Shown here in pieces: positions 10,901 to 17,945 of a DNA stretch of 64,000 nucleotides. Origin of the DNA: Legionella micdadei (GTDB lineage Bacteria > Pseudomonadota > Gammaproteobacteria > Legionellales > Legionellaceae); assembly GCF_000953635.1 (NCBI RefSeq), contig NZ_LN614830.1, positions 2,843,001-2,907,000 on the forward strand. The letters are read 5' to 3'. The translations under genes and the position numbers were made by a program. The notes under the pieces were generated by a model. It was not told the DNA's origin. It made no database searches and saw nothing but the letters and a program-made list of their open reading frames with translations. Every line of letters starts with the position of its first letter. The first letter of the stretch is position 1.

Positions 10901-11497
10901 TGGAGGAGTAGCGTTCTGAAGGACTGATATTATTTTGTTAGATTTAGTGAATTCTACTTTTCGTGAAAGATGGCGAAAATAATCAATATAAATTCTAGTA
11001 TTAAAACTACTCACATAGACGCGCCGAGGTGGGGTAGTTGTTGGGTCAGGACAGAGACATTGATCGACCCAATAATCATCTAAAACATGGATGTGCTCTT
11101 TATTTATTTCTTGTTGTTGCGAAGCTGCAAGGGTAATCACGGATGACAATTCTGGTGTCATTTTTTCTCGAATATCTTCTCTATGTAGGGAAGAAAGCTT
11201 CTCCTTAGTTAATGGTTCAATAACACCATCCTGCCAGATATAAATAGTAAACCCCTCTTCAATCAATTGCTCCATGCGAGCGATGACAGCATCTATTTTA
11301 TCGCTGAACCAGTTTTTGGCTGTCCAGTCAGCAAGGATAAGCGACTTTGGTTTCTGCAATTTCTCAAGACTTGGCTTTTCCCAATAATCGGGCTTGCTTT
11401 GTAGTAATCGGTCTATGCTAATCTTGCCAGGAGCAGCACTGCCATAAATTTTACCTTCCTGCTTCTCCGTATAATAAAACGCATCATTGAATCGCAT
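4937..11497 (-). CDS. Giant LRR / YopT-like protease / tandem AAA+ protein
   Basis: A 2186-residue protein. Residues 1-260 are unassigned. Residues about 265-625 carry leucine-rich repeats (LKHLEIG, LRILEII, LELLDLNGSDI, LVTLNLSSCKL). A Pro/Thr/Glu-rich linker (640-705) follows. Residues 740-880 carry a C58/YopT-like triad: Cys750 (KGGICNALAELF), His846 (NNWHDIAVKY) and Asp863 (VLYDPN). Two intact AAA+ modules of the dynein/MoxR type follow: Walker A GQTAVGKS (1673-1680) with Walker B ILFLDEA, and GDPGTGKS (1951-1958) with IVLIDEIN (2015-2022). Two degenerate modules appear near 1095-1190 and 1505-1560. There is no signal peptide or membrane segment. GAGA lies a few bases before the ATG. The family is not recognised. 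A Dot/Icm effector role is inferred only from genome type and architecture. Confidence 0.9.
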   Translation of the reverse strand: MRFNDAFYYTEKQEGKIYGSAAPGKISIDRLLQSKPDYWEKPSLEKLQKPKSLILADWTAKNWFSDKIDAVIARMEQLIEEGFTIYIWQDGVIEPLTKEKLSSLHREDIREKMTPELSSVITLAASQQQEINKEHIHVLDDYWVDQCLCPDPTTTPPRRVYVSSFNTRIYIDYFRHLSRKVEFTKSNKIISVLQNATPPVEEIAFDEYSRASILALSDFEKIFPEAKIHLQCNALSLDKRDLENFLSGKKINYLHGLDIPNDEIALLERIELNGPITDKQFAQLLEKAPHLKHLEIGQGDFLEFKKRPPTSSIEIITGSLPNKPNDSYENLLLSTPNLRILEIIDEISNLIIKNELNLPNLYELSITGCIFSAATIHNILSKVNNLHVLDLMDCKLDESWALGLNLSSLVTLKATEIDHKSLKAILTSASQLQHLEFRKLPKDFALSPYNLSALRSFTLNHEIRTLDLHAFIAKSPLLKSLRLAYCVGLNTPCENDFDFPSLELLDLNGSDITAKNLQLMLAKSPHLVTLNLSSCKLTEKMDKSLALPSLEELILKDAQITPNNLKMLLANAPSLKVLHLDRVQNIPWDDLDLSSLKILHISRDSSDKLIASLQERWPNLSIELSGVRHIEPRQPAITKQAPKSQSEIPEELKQLLDSIPLTEEPLETTQHLETAPTETVEHEPTAQPATVAYDPTQHLRYRPPAENAPFQYQGLNKTIAQWAIIEQLSQYLTLTNQHLDCIPKLKGGICNALAELFKDISFDKTVKDKMTLEQWNYMLANIVSWNGSAETLDKGNLIEQFELIWKYVDKFYFANKKSEETTFLGDHLLSFLKEHPQDFVLGNNWHDIAVKYSKEDDQWVLYDPNSSARPERVGWEELADRVKHSLGNLIAVRGDFDVQIDIKDGQSFLQEGGLLTLTRINYGQVKSIMSLLPKPEEVSDEALDGLFMRNLQGAPAWVCAMLNSTTCQYTVDLLQQFVKRNPKTFAQQLKKSVEALSANNRELLVIALVGGVIDAERIGFVEELRSIFHLSSSHNYAYRLETWRKEKPVFNSIKKYCQHIVQPEIIKKRLIEFQSTDDLRAMALSLTAHCQAIKRPIFVVNSPDDLVCSAPFVKKVGDKGQICRGPGGPLHDFLQAHQDEANPPVILINYDNFEADDIVRFNAILDKKRSADGSLLPECALVVGLINTQKPSCYQGADFYSRFDAVGDNPFSSETLGQAIGPLPVTEKGEDLLETTVIDFYHGQDWEERLLGRWVIKDNGLFFEEGELIKAIDKGLPITLQNGLWENRKFETFWRQAFLLGHIKQGDKIIPLPPELKFFKASGYDWKSLKDNVRIQTGFQADASVLNPSRLMTFFSDYSYNNITQSISTLPGLLEANQGTELHVNLTRELNEDEWGMLLKACHERKVQLVVHRLPFMNLPQDLQAALSENPVDNTSPALERFDDKTILPTHVFQTNDVDATTSYLSQAGEWMVIDVSECEAPDLLIRLKGKLDKEALDFKFTQTQSALLKGLSEGKNIILKGKFSKTLGDELAPLLLERQNNPHMKGKLLLVSNDTTPLSYCSQLTEFIVDSVLKKTLLTQAGFEPKDIESLDSRLSKESLSQLKARLTYQKNNPALMMDQDPWQGMKYLPKTKIEGTFNADKSKEITDAFNQNRLDSVNEILSRQPYVYLSGQTAVGKSTFVEKYLKTDEAARRTLYQGEKKLLEWAKDTRPGVRKILFLDEANLSPKQWSEFEGLFDSPPGILIKGTYYPLTEEHKVIFAGNPLSYGDARRLAPFFEKHGNSVVFTALPQELIYEEILKPVFSGTALEGKEKEICLPLLNIYQFICEISEDEILISPRELQMMALMILNYQQKNPAGNISLAAEHYAYELAKPLVPQNHQKRLELFKPQTPLIMEGIQEKKGSFLFTESRQPARCQMDDLIFLREIKRSGFVTSDAQKYGGLGGMVLEGDPGTGKSELVVENLVAQGYKEIHDYQSPFDPTLNTDKVFYRMPVSMQLPEKEKLLLKAFNEGAIVLIDEINSSPMMERLLNALLMGRGPDGSRPIQPGFLVIGTQNSAAKMAGRQEASTALKRRIITTKIPAYTMEEMHEILISKGISREKAILMVNAYTKNVERAEKENLSPAPTFRDLMKVADEEIKIKSKSKELQEPLIEKSVVDYEPFSFFKKEKKKIESELASSQKKVRP

Positions 11498-11526
11498 AAT
11501 GATCTCTTTTTTTACAGCGTAATTCC

Positions 11527-11532
11527 ATTATA
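11527..11532 (-). promoter_or_regulatory. -10 box for the giant LRR/AAA+ gene
   Basis: On the minus strand a perfect TATAAT lies 29 bases before the ATG at 11497. No good -35 hexamer is seen at the usual distance, so it may need an activator. The call rests on the -10 box alone. Confidence 0.4.
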
Positions 11533-11601
11533 GTAAATTTATTAGCTCTATCGGGCTCTATTGGATTTTTACGAAATCGAAAGTGCCATATTCCTGAGAT
11601 T

Positions 11602-12765
11602 TTATTTATCCGAGGGATACATGCTTTGGTTTAGACGTTCGTAGGGAGGAGTTGGCAGCTCAAGGTGCTGTTTAGTGATAAGTTCAATACAACATTCAAC
11701 AACAGAGGGTTCGTATAATTTCCCAGAGCCGTTAATTAGCTCAGCTAGAGTTTCTTCAATCGTGTGTTTGGGGCGATAAGGGCGATGTGAACTCATAGCC
11801 TCAAAAACATCGGCCACAGAAACAATTTTTGTTTCCAGAGGAATTTCTTTATCTTTCAATCCATACGGATATCCTGATCCATCTAAACGTTCATGATGAT
11901 ACAGAACAATGTTCGTTATCGTCTTACTAAAAGATGCCTTTTTGGCAATCTGATAACCCATTTCGGGATGTTGCTTAATAAAATCATATTCCAACTGGCT
12001 GAGCTTTGCGGGATAAACCAATATTTCCATAGGGATACGTGTTTTTCCAATATCATGAATGAGTGCCCCTAAATAGATTTCATGTTTTATTTTCGGACTT
12101 ACCCCAAATCGATTTGCTATTTCTTCTGCAAGTTTCGCTACGCGGTATTGGTGCCCTGCAGTAAAAGGATCCCTTAGTTCAGAAACCGATGCTAAGGACT
12201 CTACGGTTTTATCTAACATGCTTTGTAATTTTATTTTTGCATGTTCCAATGACTGTGTTTTTAACTTTACCAATTCTGAGAGGTGTTCTCTGTGCAGTAG
12301 CAATTCCTTATTTGTTTTTTCAAGCTCATATTTTTGAAATATATTTTCAAAGATAATGGAGGTGGAAATAGCAAAACTATTTACAACAGGATCAAAAAGA
12401 GAAAATTGCTCAAAATCACTAATTTTTAATGCTATAAGACCATAAAAAATATCCTTTGTAATCAATGGATATACTTGTATTTCTTTTTCTTCGAGTGACT
12501 CGCATAAATTAAAGAAATCATGCAGATTAAACTTTCCCTGTTTTAAATCGATTTTACCAATAAATTTAGAATAGAGTTCTTTTTCAGCCCTTTCCATACT
12601 CTTGATTAGACATACTTCGCTTTCTAATACCCCGGGTACTGTATTCAGAAGCCTCTCAAGATAAGATGCAATATGCTCTGCTGATGTCAGAATAAACAAT
12701 GCGCTATGAGCAGAATAGAGACGTAATAACGACTTTTCATTATAGGTTAATTTTTTGTTATTCAT
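11602..12765 (-). CDS. HD-GYP domain c-di-GMP phosphodiesterase
   Basis: A 387-residue cytoplasmic protein. The N-terminal 150 residues look like a GAF-type sensor (inferred from length and pattern). A helical linker follows at 150-190, then a complete HD-GYP domain. Visible metal and catalytic residues are His205 (FTAGHQYRVA), the HD pair His237-Asp238 in LIHDIGK, His263-region QHPEMG, and the diagnostic HHERLDGSGYP at 290-300. HD-GYP enzymes hydrolyse cyclic di-GMP to pGpG or GMP, and every hallmark residue is present, so activity is expected. It sits two bases downstream of the MEDS gene and is surely co-transcribed with it, so the pair probably senses one signal. Confidence 0.92.
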   Translation of the reverse strand: MNNKKLTYNEKSLLRLYSAHSALFILTSAEHIASYLERLLNTVPGVLESEVCLIKSMERAEKELYSKFIGKIDLKQGKFNLHDFFNLCESLEEKEIQVYPLITKDIFYGLIALKISDFEQFSLFDPVVNSFAISTSIIFENIFQKYELEKTNKELLLHREHLSELVKLKTQSLEHAKIKLQSMLDKTVESLASVSELRDPFTAGHQYRVAKLAEEIANRFGVSPKIKHEIYLGALIHDIGKTRIPMEILVYPAKLSQLEYDFIKQHPEMGYQIAKKASFSKTITNIVLYHHERLDGSGYPYGLKDKEIPLETKIVSVADVFEAMSSHRPYRPKHTIEETLAELINGSGKLYEPSVVECCIELITKQHLELPTPPYERLNQSMYPSDK

Positions 12766-12767
12766 TG

Positions 12768-13385
12768 TTAGTTTTTATAGTTACGTAAAAACTCGTCGGG
12801 TCTAACATAAGCCGGGTTTTTTACAATTTGGCCATGTACGACCATGAGGGGATGAACTTGTAAGACATCATAAATTAAGCCCCCATCAAATTTAGTGACA
12901 TCATACTGACACATGGCAGTAACTGGATGGGTATCCAGAATGGTATTAATTAACGCTTCATAGACGATTAACTGCTCTGAGCCAGGAATATTTCGGAGAG
13001 ACCAACTCATTTCCCCTGAAAGGCGTGCACCTACAAAACCATCAGCAATTGCTTGTTCATAATGCCTTTTAAGGCAAGACAGCATTTGTTCTGGTATAAA
13101 TTTACCTTCAGGACAATAAGTAGTGACTGCGGGAGTAATGGTTACTTGACTGGTTTTCGGCACTTCGATACCTAATTCGCCCAACCAATCGACTACCTCT
13201 TCAGGCTTCATTATATCGACAAAATAGCCAATCCTCTCATTGTTGAGAATCCCAGATTCGATGTATTTCGATATAACACGCCGTCGTTCGCTTTCGTCTC
13301 GATACATAAGACAAGCGTGTGCGCCATGTTTAAAATGTTTGTAGGTAAACCCCAAAGAGATATCATCATGATCTTTGCTGTACAC
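12768..13385 (-). CDS. MEDS (DcmR-type) sensory domain protein
   Basis: A 205-residue protein that is essentially one MEDS domain, the sensory module first noted in the methylotroph regulator DcmR. Recognisable pieces are HGAHACLMYRDESERRRVI near the N-terminus, ERIGYFVDIMKPEEVVDWL in the middle, and the C-terminal CQYDVTKFDGGLIYDVLQVHP. The ligand of this family is not well established. The GTG start is supported by AGAGGAG about six bases upstream. It is first in an operon with the HD-GYP phosphodiesterase (two-base gap), which suggests that it tunes that enzyme. Elsewhere MEDS is often fused to kinases, but here it stands alone. Confidence 0.85.
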   Translation of the reverse strand: MYSKDHDDISLGFTYKHFKHGAHACLMYRDESERRRVISKYIESGILNNERIGYFVDIMKPEEVVDWLGELGIEVPKTSQVTITPAVTTYCPEGKFIPEQMLSCLKRHYEQAIADGFVGARLSGEMSWSLRNIPGSEQLIVYEALINTILDTHPVTAMCQYDVTKFDGGLIYDVLQVHPLMVVHGQIVKNPAYVRPDEFLRNYKN

Positions 13386-13485
13386 AACAATCTCCTCTAC
13401 TTGTTACTTACAGTATAGATACTGGATGTAGCTGTGTAAAAATCAGAGGGGGAGTTGTCGAAACCCCGTTGTTAAGAATAATTTC

Positions 13486-13890
13486 TTATTCAGAAGACTC
13501 AGGCTTTTTTCTCAATACTTTTATTGCACTTTGTCTCGATTTTTCATCCAAAATCTTTTGCTTTGCCCGCCTTGACCGTCTCTTTTTCTGCCGTTTTATT
13601 TTTTCAATTTTTTGTTGCTCTTTTGTTTTTTCATCACTGACTATCGAATGTAATTTTTCACAAAGACGCATTCTTGCAAAATAGCGGTTATCTTCACGGC
13701 TTCTTGACTCTTGGCATTTAATTTCCAAACCAGAGGGCACATGTTTCAAATAAACAGTGGAAGCCGTTTTATGTAGCTTCTGCCCCCCTTTACCACTGCC
13801 TAAGATAAATTTCTCGATGAGCTCAGCTTCATCGATATGAAGTTTAGCCATCCATGCTGCTAATTTGTCCCATTTTTCTTTATTAATCAT
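13486..13890 (-). CDS. Peptide-release-factor-like ribosome rescue protein (GGQ)
   Basis: A 134-residue protein with a single RF-1-type domain. The catalytic GGQ is at 35-37 in GSGKGGQKLHKTAS. It is followed by VYLKHVPSGLEIKCQESRSR and a strongly basic C-terminal tail (KRQKKRRSRRAKQ). The tail recalls ArfB/YaeJ, which pushes such a tail into the empty mRNA channel of stalled ribosomes. The core (KHVPSGLEIKC, SREDNRYFARMRL) is closer to mitochondrial C12orf65/mtRF-R. It lacks the codon-recognition domains of RF1 and RF2. The expected role is hydrolysis of peptidyl-tRNA on stalled ribosomes or split large subunits. No operon partner is evident. Confidence 0.85.
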   Translation of the reverse strand: MINKEKWDKLAAWMAKLHIDEAELIEKFILGSGKGGQKLHKTASTVYLKHVPSGLEIKCQESRSREDNRYFARMRLCEKLHSIVSDEKTKEQQKIEKIKRQKKRRSRRAKQKILDEKSRQSAIKVLRKKPESSE

Positions 13891-13994
13891 ATCAGTGTGG
13901 GTAAGAAGCCATTACAAAATCTATACAACCTGTTTTTTGAATGCAATTTTTCGTTTTAAAATCAGGACTGCATTATGCTAATACGTCATTAATG

Positions 13995-14711
13995 CTACGC
14001 CTGTGGAGTAAAACTTGCTTCATCTTGGGAATCTTTGGAGTCAGTAGGAGGGGGTAACTCCTGTTTTTTAAGATGTTCAACCGTTTCTTTAAAAGACTTA
14101 TCAGCTTTATCTAAAAATTCCTGCTTATCCATTTTCGGACCACCCACCTTAGCATTATCCACGTGGCCTTTCCAAGATTTATTAAAATCCTCTTTTTGTT
14201 TTTGGTCGCAGTTATCCGCGTAACATTGTGCAAGCTTATTTATATTTGAGTTTTCATTGGCCAGGTTTTGGGTAGGACGATTAATCCAAGTGATTTGAAA
14301 AACTTGGGGAGGGCCTGGATCGTAGTGGGTTTGCAGATTATCTTTATCAACATTTAACCCAAGGCTTTTCATCAAATTGTATGCCAACTCTTTGCCAGCT
14401 TCTTCACCCGAAAGCGGCTTTGTTTTATCCTTTAATGAATTAAAGATGTCCATCAGGCCACTTTGAAATTTTGAGTCTACCGTTTCGGCTCTTTTTCTGA
14501 TTTCTTCCTCGATAAATTTTTTTCGTTCAGGCATTCGTAGCGGACCTGGATAGCGTTCTTCTGCTTCTCTGGCGATTCTTGCCGCTTCGTTTTCACCCTC
14601 TTCACCTCCAAAAAGGAAAGCCATTTGATTGGCTATATTATCCTCTTGGAATTGATACCCATGAAACCTGCCGTTAGCGAATCCTTTTTTCTCGATTTTA
14701 TCTTTTGACAT
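13995..14711 (-). CDS. Hypothetical hydrophilic protein, possible effector
   Basis: A 238-residue soluble protein, rich in Lys, Glu, Asp and Asn, with no signal peptide, membrane segment or recognised motif. Helical charged stretches occur at about 40-75 (EAARIAREAEERYPG) and near the C-terminus (DKSFKETVEHLKKQELPPP), ending in a disordered acidic tail, DSQDEASFTPQA. The start is firm, with GGAGA six bases before the ATG and an extended -10 promoter upstream. Stand-alone hydrophilic proteins with flexible acidic tails are frequent among Dot/Icm substrates, but nothing here proves secretion. Function unknown. Confidence 0.7.
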   Translation of the reverse strand: MSKDKIEKKGFANGRFHGYQFQEDNIANQMAFLFGGEEGENEAARIAREAEERYPGPLRMPERKKFIEEEIRKRAETVDSKFQSGLMDIFNSLKDKTKPLSGEEAGKELAYNLMKSLGLNVDKDNLQTHYDPGPPQVFQITWINRPTQNLANENSNINKLAQCYADNCDQKQKEDFNKSWKGHVDNAKVGGPKMDKQEFLDKADKSFKETVEHLKKQELPPPTDSKDSQDEASFTPQA

Positions 14712-14735
14712 ACCATCTCTCCATCTTTTTTATCC

Positions 14736-14744
14736 ATTATAGCA
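14736..14744 (-). promoter_or_regulatory. Extended -10 promoter for the 238-residue gene
   Basis: On the minus strand TGC is followed by a perfect TATAAT (TGnTATAAT, extended -10), 24 bases before the ATG at 14711. No clear -35 is needed with an extended -10. Confidence 0.5.
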
Positions 14745-14809
14745 TTGAATGAAGAACCAGCTTGGCCGGGAGACAGACGCCTAAAATAAGAAACATCCCC
14801 CACACAAAA

Positions 14810-15817
14810 TTAATTGTCTAAAACAATACGGTAACGTGCTTTGCCAGCTCTTAAATGCTCTATTGCCCGATTAACATCCTTCATAGCAAAATGCTCTGTC
14901 AATGGAAGGATATTATGGCGCACACAGAACTCAAGCATATCTTGAATGGTTGCAGGGCTTCCGAGCGGTGAGCCTGATAAACTACGTTGTTTGAAGATGA
15001 GTGAAAAAGCAGGAGCTGGAATAGGATTTGGAACTGCACCCACTGTATGTAATCGCCCATGCGGTGCTAACAGCTCAAGATAAGCAGCCCAATTAAGATT
15101 TGCATTCGTAGTATTAAGTAGAAAATCAAATACCCCAGCTAATTTCTGAAGCGCTTTGTTGTCATTTGTATTCACCACGTAATGAGCCCCCATGCGCTTG
15201 GCTTCAGCCTCTTTACCCTCCGTAGACGAAAAAGCAGTCACTTCACATCCCCACTTATGAAGAAACTGCAATGCCAGATGGCCAAGACCACCAATACCAA
15301 TTACACCTACCCTGAAGGTGGGACGTATATCAAATTGGACAATCGGATTAAACACGGTAATACCGCCACACAACAAAGGGCCTGCGTCATACGCTTTCAA
15401 CTCGTCGGGCAACGCAATAGCCCAGATCGAATTACAGCGCACCACGTTGGCAAAGCCTCCATGTCTCCCTACAATGGTTTGTTCTGCTTTAGCACAAAGA
15501 TTATGATCGCCACTAAGACAGCTATGGCAGTACATGCAACTGCCGCTAAACCATCCAAGACCAACCCGCTGACCAACCTTTAGATTGTTAACGTGTTCAC
15601 CCATTGCAATGACAGTACCCACTACCTCATGACCCGGGACAATAGGATAATTACTAAAACCCCATTCATCGTCGATCATGGAGAGATCGGAATGGCAGAC
15701 TCCACATGATTCCACCTGAATATCGACCTGTCCTGGACCAATTTCTCCCAAAGTAAACTCGAAAGGGGTCAACCGACCGGATTTTTCGTGAGTTGCATAA
15801 GCATGAACTTTTGTCAT
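14810..15817 (-). CDS. Zinc-dependent NAD(P) alcohol dehydrogenase (YahK/CAD-like)
   Basis: A 335-residue medium-chain dehydrogenase. The catalytic zinc ligands are the Cys of SCGVCHSDLS and the His of PGHEVVG. The structural zinc is held by a four-Cys lobe (CMYCHSCLSGDHNLC). The Rossmann loop GIGGLGHLALQF binds the nicotinamide cofactor. The family reduces aldehydes or oxidises alcohols, usually with NADPH, and sequence gives no substrate. The longest frame begins at a TTG (15847), but the ATG at 15817 has AAGGAAG upstream and starts MTKVHAYATH as in relatives. No operon partner is seen. It is an ordinary metabolic gene set among effector-like neighbours. Confidence 0.92.
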   Translation of the reverse strand: MTKVHAYATHEKSGRLTPFEFTLGEIGPGQVDIQVESCGVCHSDLSMIDDEWGFSNYPIVPGHEVVGTVIAMGEHVNNLKVGQRVGLGWFSGSCMYCHSCLSGDHNLCAKAEQTIVGRHGGFANVVRCNSIWAIALPDELKAYDAGPLLCGGITVFNPIVQFDIRPTFRVGVIGIGGLGHLALQFLHKWGCEVTAFSSTEGKEAEAKRMGAHYVVNTNDNKALQKLAGVFDFLLNTTNANLNWAAYLELLAPHGRLHTVGAVPNPIPAPAFSLIFKQRSLSGSPLGSPATIQDMLEFCVRHNILPLTEHFAMKDVNRAIEHLRAGKARYRIVLDN

Positions 15818-15985
15818 AGAAATCTTCCTTGATGTAACGATTAACAAGTTTTTTGTAGCGCACTAAAATAAGGCTGGCATAGCATACTAAGCCTGTCAAC
15901 CACCTTCTGTTTTGCCTGACCTACCGCAAGTAAAATAAAAAAGCCGCCAGCTGCTTTGCTCTTTGCACTTTATCAAAACGTTTAT

Positions 15986-16699
15986 TTATTTTTTAAATAA
16001 GCTACAAAATTGTTCTTTGTCCATCCTTTCAAATCCATGTTCATCTGTCAGTTTGTTGGTAAAGAATGTTGGAACCACTGGATTTTTCAAAGAAAATCCA
16101 CCTTTATTTAGAACATGGGTTACTGAACTTGTGCAATTATCCGGTTGAAACCCCGACGCTAGCACATGGGTCTCATCATCATAAACTTCTACGCCACACA
16201 TGTCTTCGGGAGCAGGATAGCAATTAAGCCTTTTATGATTCAGTTGAGTCTTCCATGAGCTCCATGTAAAGGTCAAAGCACCAGTCAGGCAAGGAGCAAT
16301 CGGGTTGGTAGCACCAAAAACAGCATACAGACGGCTTTTATTTTTCACGTCTTCTTTAAATTCATTTGTAGCGTTATTGATTTCTTGGTACTGTGTTTTT
16401 TCAATTTTTTTAACCAAGACATGATCTGCCTCTTCAAAATCTTCATGATGAGATTCTGCGAATCGACCTGCTGTAGGAACAGATCCTAAAGTAAGCTGAT
16501 TAACTAAGGCACCAATCGGCCCGGGAAAAAAGCTTAAATGATTAAATTTGCTTCTTCCTGGGGATCGTTTTATGGCAGAGACAGAAACATGGCCTGAACC
16601 ATTCTCCTGATTAGTGTTCTTCACGAACGCAACCACATAGTACTCTTGATTTCCCTTCCGTTTGGTGTCTGCTCCTAATTTTCGATTATCACTTGGCAT
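15986..16699 (-). CDS. Putative permuted papain-fold protein, paralogue 1
   Basis: A 237-residue protein starting MPSDNRKLG, chosen because GAGAG lies eight bases before this ATG; the longer frame uses an upstream TTG. Two islands are shared with the next gene upstream: an N-terminal GSGHVSVSA (His37) and a C-terminal DNCTSSVTHVLNKGG (Cys189). A His that precedes an Asn-Cys nucleophile in this order is typical of permuted papain or NlpC/P60-like folds such as PPPDE. The catalytic assignment is my inference from these motifs. There is no signal peptide. The substrate could be a protein, peptide or amide. A secreted effector is plausible but not shown. Confidence 0.7.
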   Translation of the reverse strand: MPSDNRKLGADTKRKGNQEYYVVAFVKNTNQENGSGHVSVSAIKRSPGRSKFNHLSFFPGPIGALVNQLTLGSVPTAGRFAESHHEDFEEADHVLVKKIEKTQYQEINNATNEFKEDVKNKSRLYAVFGATNPIAPCLTGALTFTWSSWKTQLNHKRLNCYPAPEDMCGVEVYDDETHVLASGFQPDNCTSSVTHVLNKGGFSLKNPVVPTFFTNKLTDEHGFERMDKEQFCSLFKK

Positions 16700-16929
16700 A
16701 ATAACTACTCTCATTTGACGGTAATGCTCATTCTGGCTAGATAAAAAACGCAGAAAGTTTTTATTGTACAAATGCCAAGCTTAACTAATCCTTAAATTCA
16801 GAAAATTTTTTTAGCACCATGGCCTACACAGGACAAAAAATCAAAACCTACTTTTTGCCCCTAATGCCAACATGCACTGATTTATCCGAGGAACCTGCGC
16901 AGAGTAAAAAGCTAAGGGTTATGTTTAGG

Positions 16930-17745
16930 TTAACTTAACCTTATTTCTTCAGCTAAGCCATCCGTGGAGGCTATCTCTTTAGCTAAACCATCTGGAGAGA
17001 CACCCCAAGGCTTGTTAGGAGAACTAAGGTTTGCTCCACCTTGATTTAATATATGTGTAACCAAAGTACTGCAATTTGTGACTTGGGCTTCGTATTTTTT
17101 GTTTCCCCTTTGCCTGTGGTAGGCCATGACATCTAAAGGATCCTGACTGACAAACGAGGAGGCGTCACTGAAGAAGCCTAATAGGGAGACATTAGGCAAC
17201 AATTGGTAATTCGTTTTACCTTGCTCCACATTGTCCCTAAGCTTTGTAATTTCTTTATTCATTAAATCGCTGTCGAGCCCCTGAAATTTATAAACATGAT
17301 CAGGAGGGGCAGGAATAGTGGGTGCGTCTTGAGAAATAATGGGGACTTCATCAAAACTCGTGAGTATAGGATCTTTATTCCTTGACTGAGCTGCAAGATC
17401 CATATCTTCTTCAAGCGAAGTCGTTAAATGGGCAGGTAAGGGAAGTACCGCTGTGGGCCCCATTGAAGGGAAGCCTTTTGGATGAATGCTAACATAATTT
17501 CCAGGTTCATCCACTTTCAATTTGGGTTTTTCGCCTCCCACCTGAATGGCAGCATGGCCTGGATCGCTAGTCGTTTTTTCCCATATGAATACGTAAGTAT
17601 CCGATGATTTTTTATCTTTCTCCCTGAATTCAGCTTCAGAGTCAGATTTAGCATTCGGTTCGGTTTTTTGAGAATCCAGTGTATTAATTATTTCGGGTGT
17701 AACAGTCTTCTCGCCAGAAAAAAATGATTTTATCCTTTCCCGCAT
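16930..17745 (-). CDS. Putative permuted papain-fold protein, paralogue 2
   Basis: A 271-residue protein starting MRERIKSFF. GAGGGAGA just before this ATG and a promoter 43 bases upstream make it much better than the longer frame from 17799. It shares with its neighbour the His island DPGHAAIQVG (His64), followed here by GNYVSIHPKGFPSMGP, and the Cys island VTNCSTLVTHILNQGG (Cys225). The segment between them is poorly conserved. The two genes are tandem, about 230 bases apart, and probably arose by an old duplication. The end, DGLAEEIRLS, is acidic with small residues, as in many Dot/Icm substrates (inference). It is divergent from the patatin gene. Confidence 0.72.
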   Translation of the reverse strand: MRERIKSFFSGEKTVTPEIINTLDSQKTEPNAKSDSEAEFREKDKKSSDTYVFIWEKTTSDPGHAAIQVGGEKPKLKVDEPGNYVSIHPKGFPSMGPTAVLPLPAHLTTSLEEDMDLAAQSRNKDPILTSFDEVPIISQDAPTIPAPPDHVYKFQGLDSDLMNKEITKLRDNVEQGKTNYQLLPNVSLLGFFSDASSFVSQDPLDVMAYHRQRGNKKYEAQVTNCSTLVTHILNQGGANLSSPNKPWGVSPDGLAKEIASTDGLAEEIRLS

Positions 17746-17788
17746 AATACTCTCCCTCAAAAATATACTCAGAGAAAATAACTTTCCT

Positions 17789-17818
17789 ATTATACGCATT
17801 CTAAAGACAAATAGGCAA
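17789..17818 (-). promoter_or_regulatory. Sigma-70-like promoter of permuted-papain paralogue 2
   Basis: On the minus strand there is TTGCCT (17813-17818), an 18-base spacer and a perfect TATAAT (17789-17794), ending 43 bases before the chosen ATG. The longer-frame start at 17799 would lie inside this promoter, which supports the internal start. Confidence 0.5.
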
Positions 17819-17945
17819 AAATTTGATCTTTTTTTGAATGCATCTATAGTTTTCGATAGCTGACTCTACTAACCTCAATAAAGGTAGAAACCTTGTATAC
17901 TGAAAGAATCAGGCATAAACGCTACAAGGAAAGAGAACCGATATC

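Noticed and set aside
15182-15583. A 133-codon plus-strand ORF
   Set aside because: It runs antisense inside the alcohol dehydrogenase gene, which has all its zinc and cofactor motifs. No ribosome site or protein-like composition.
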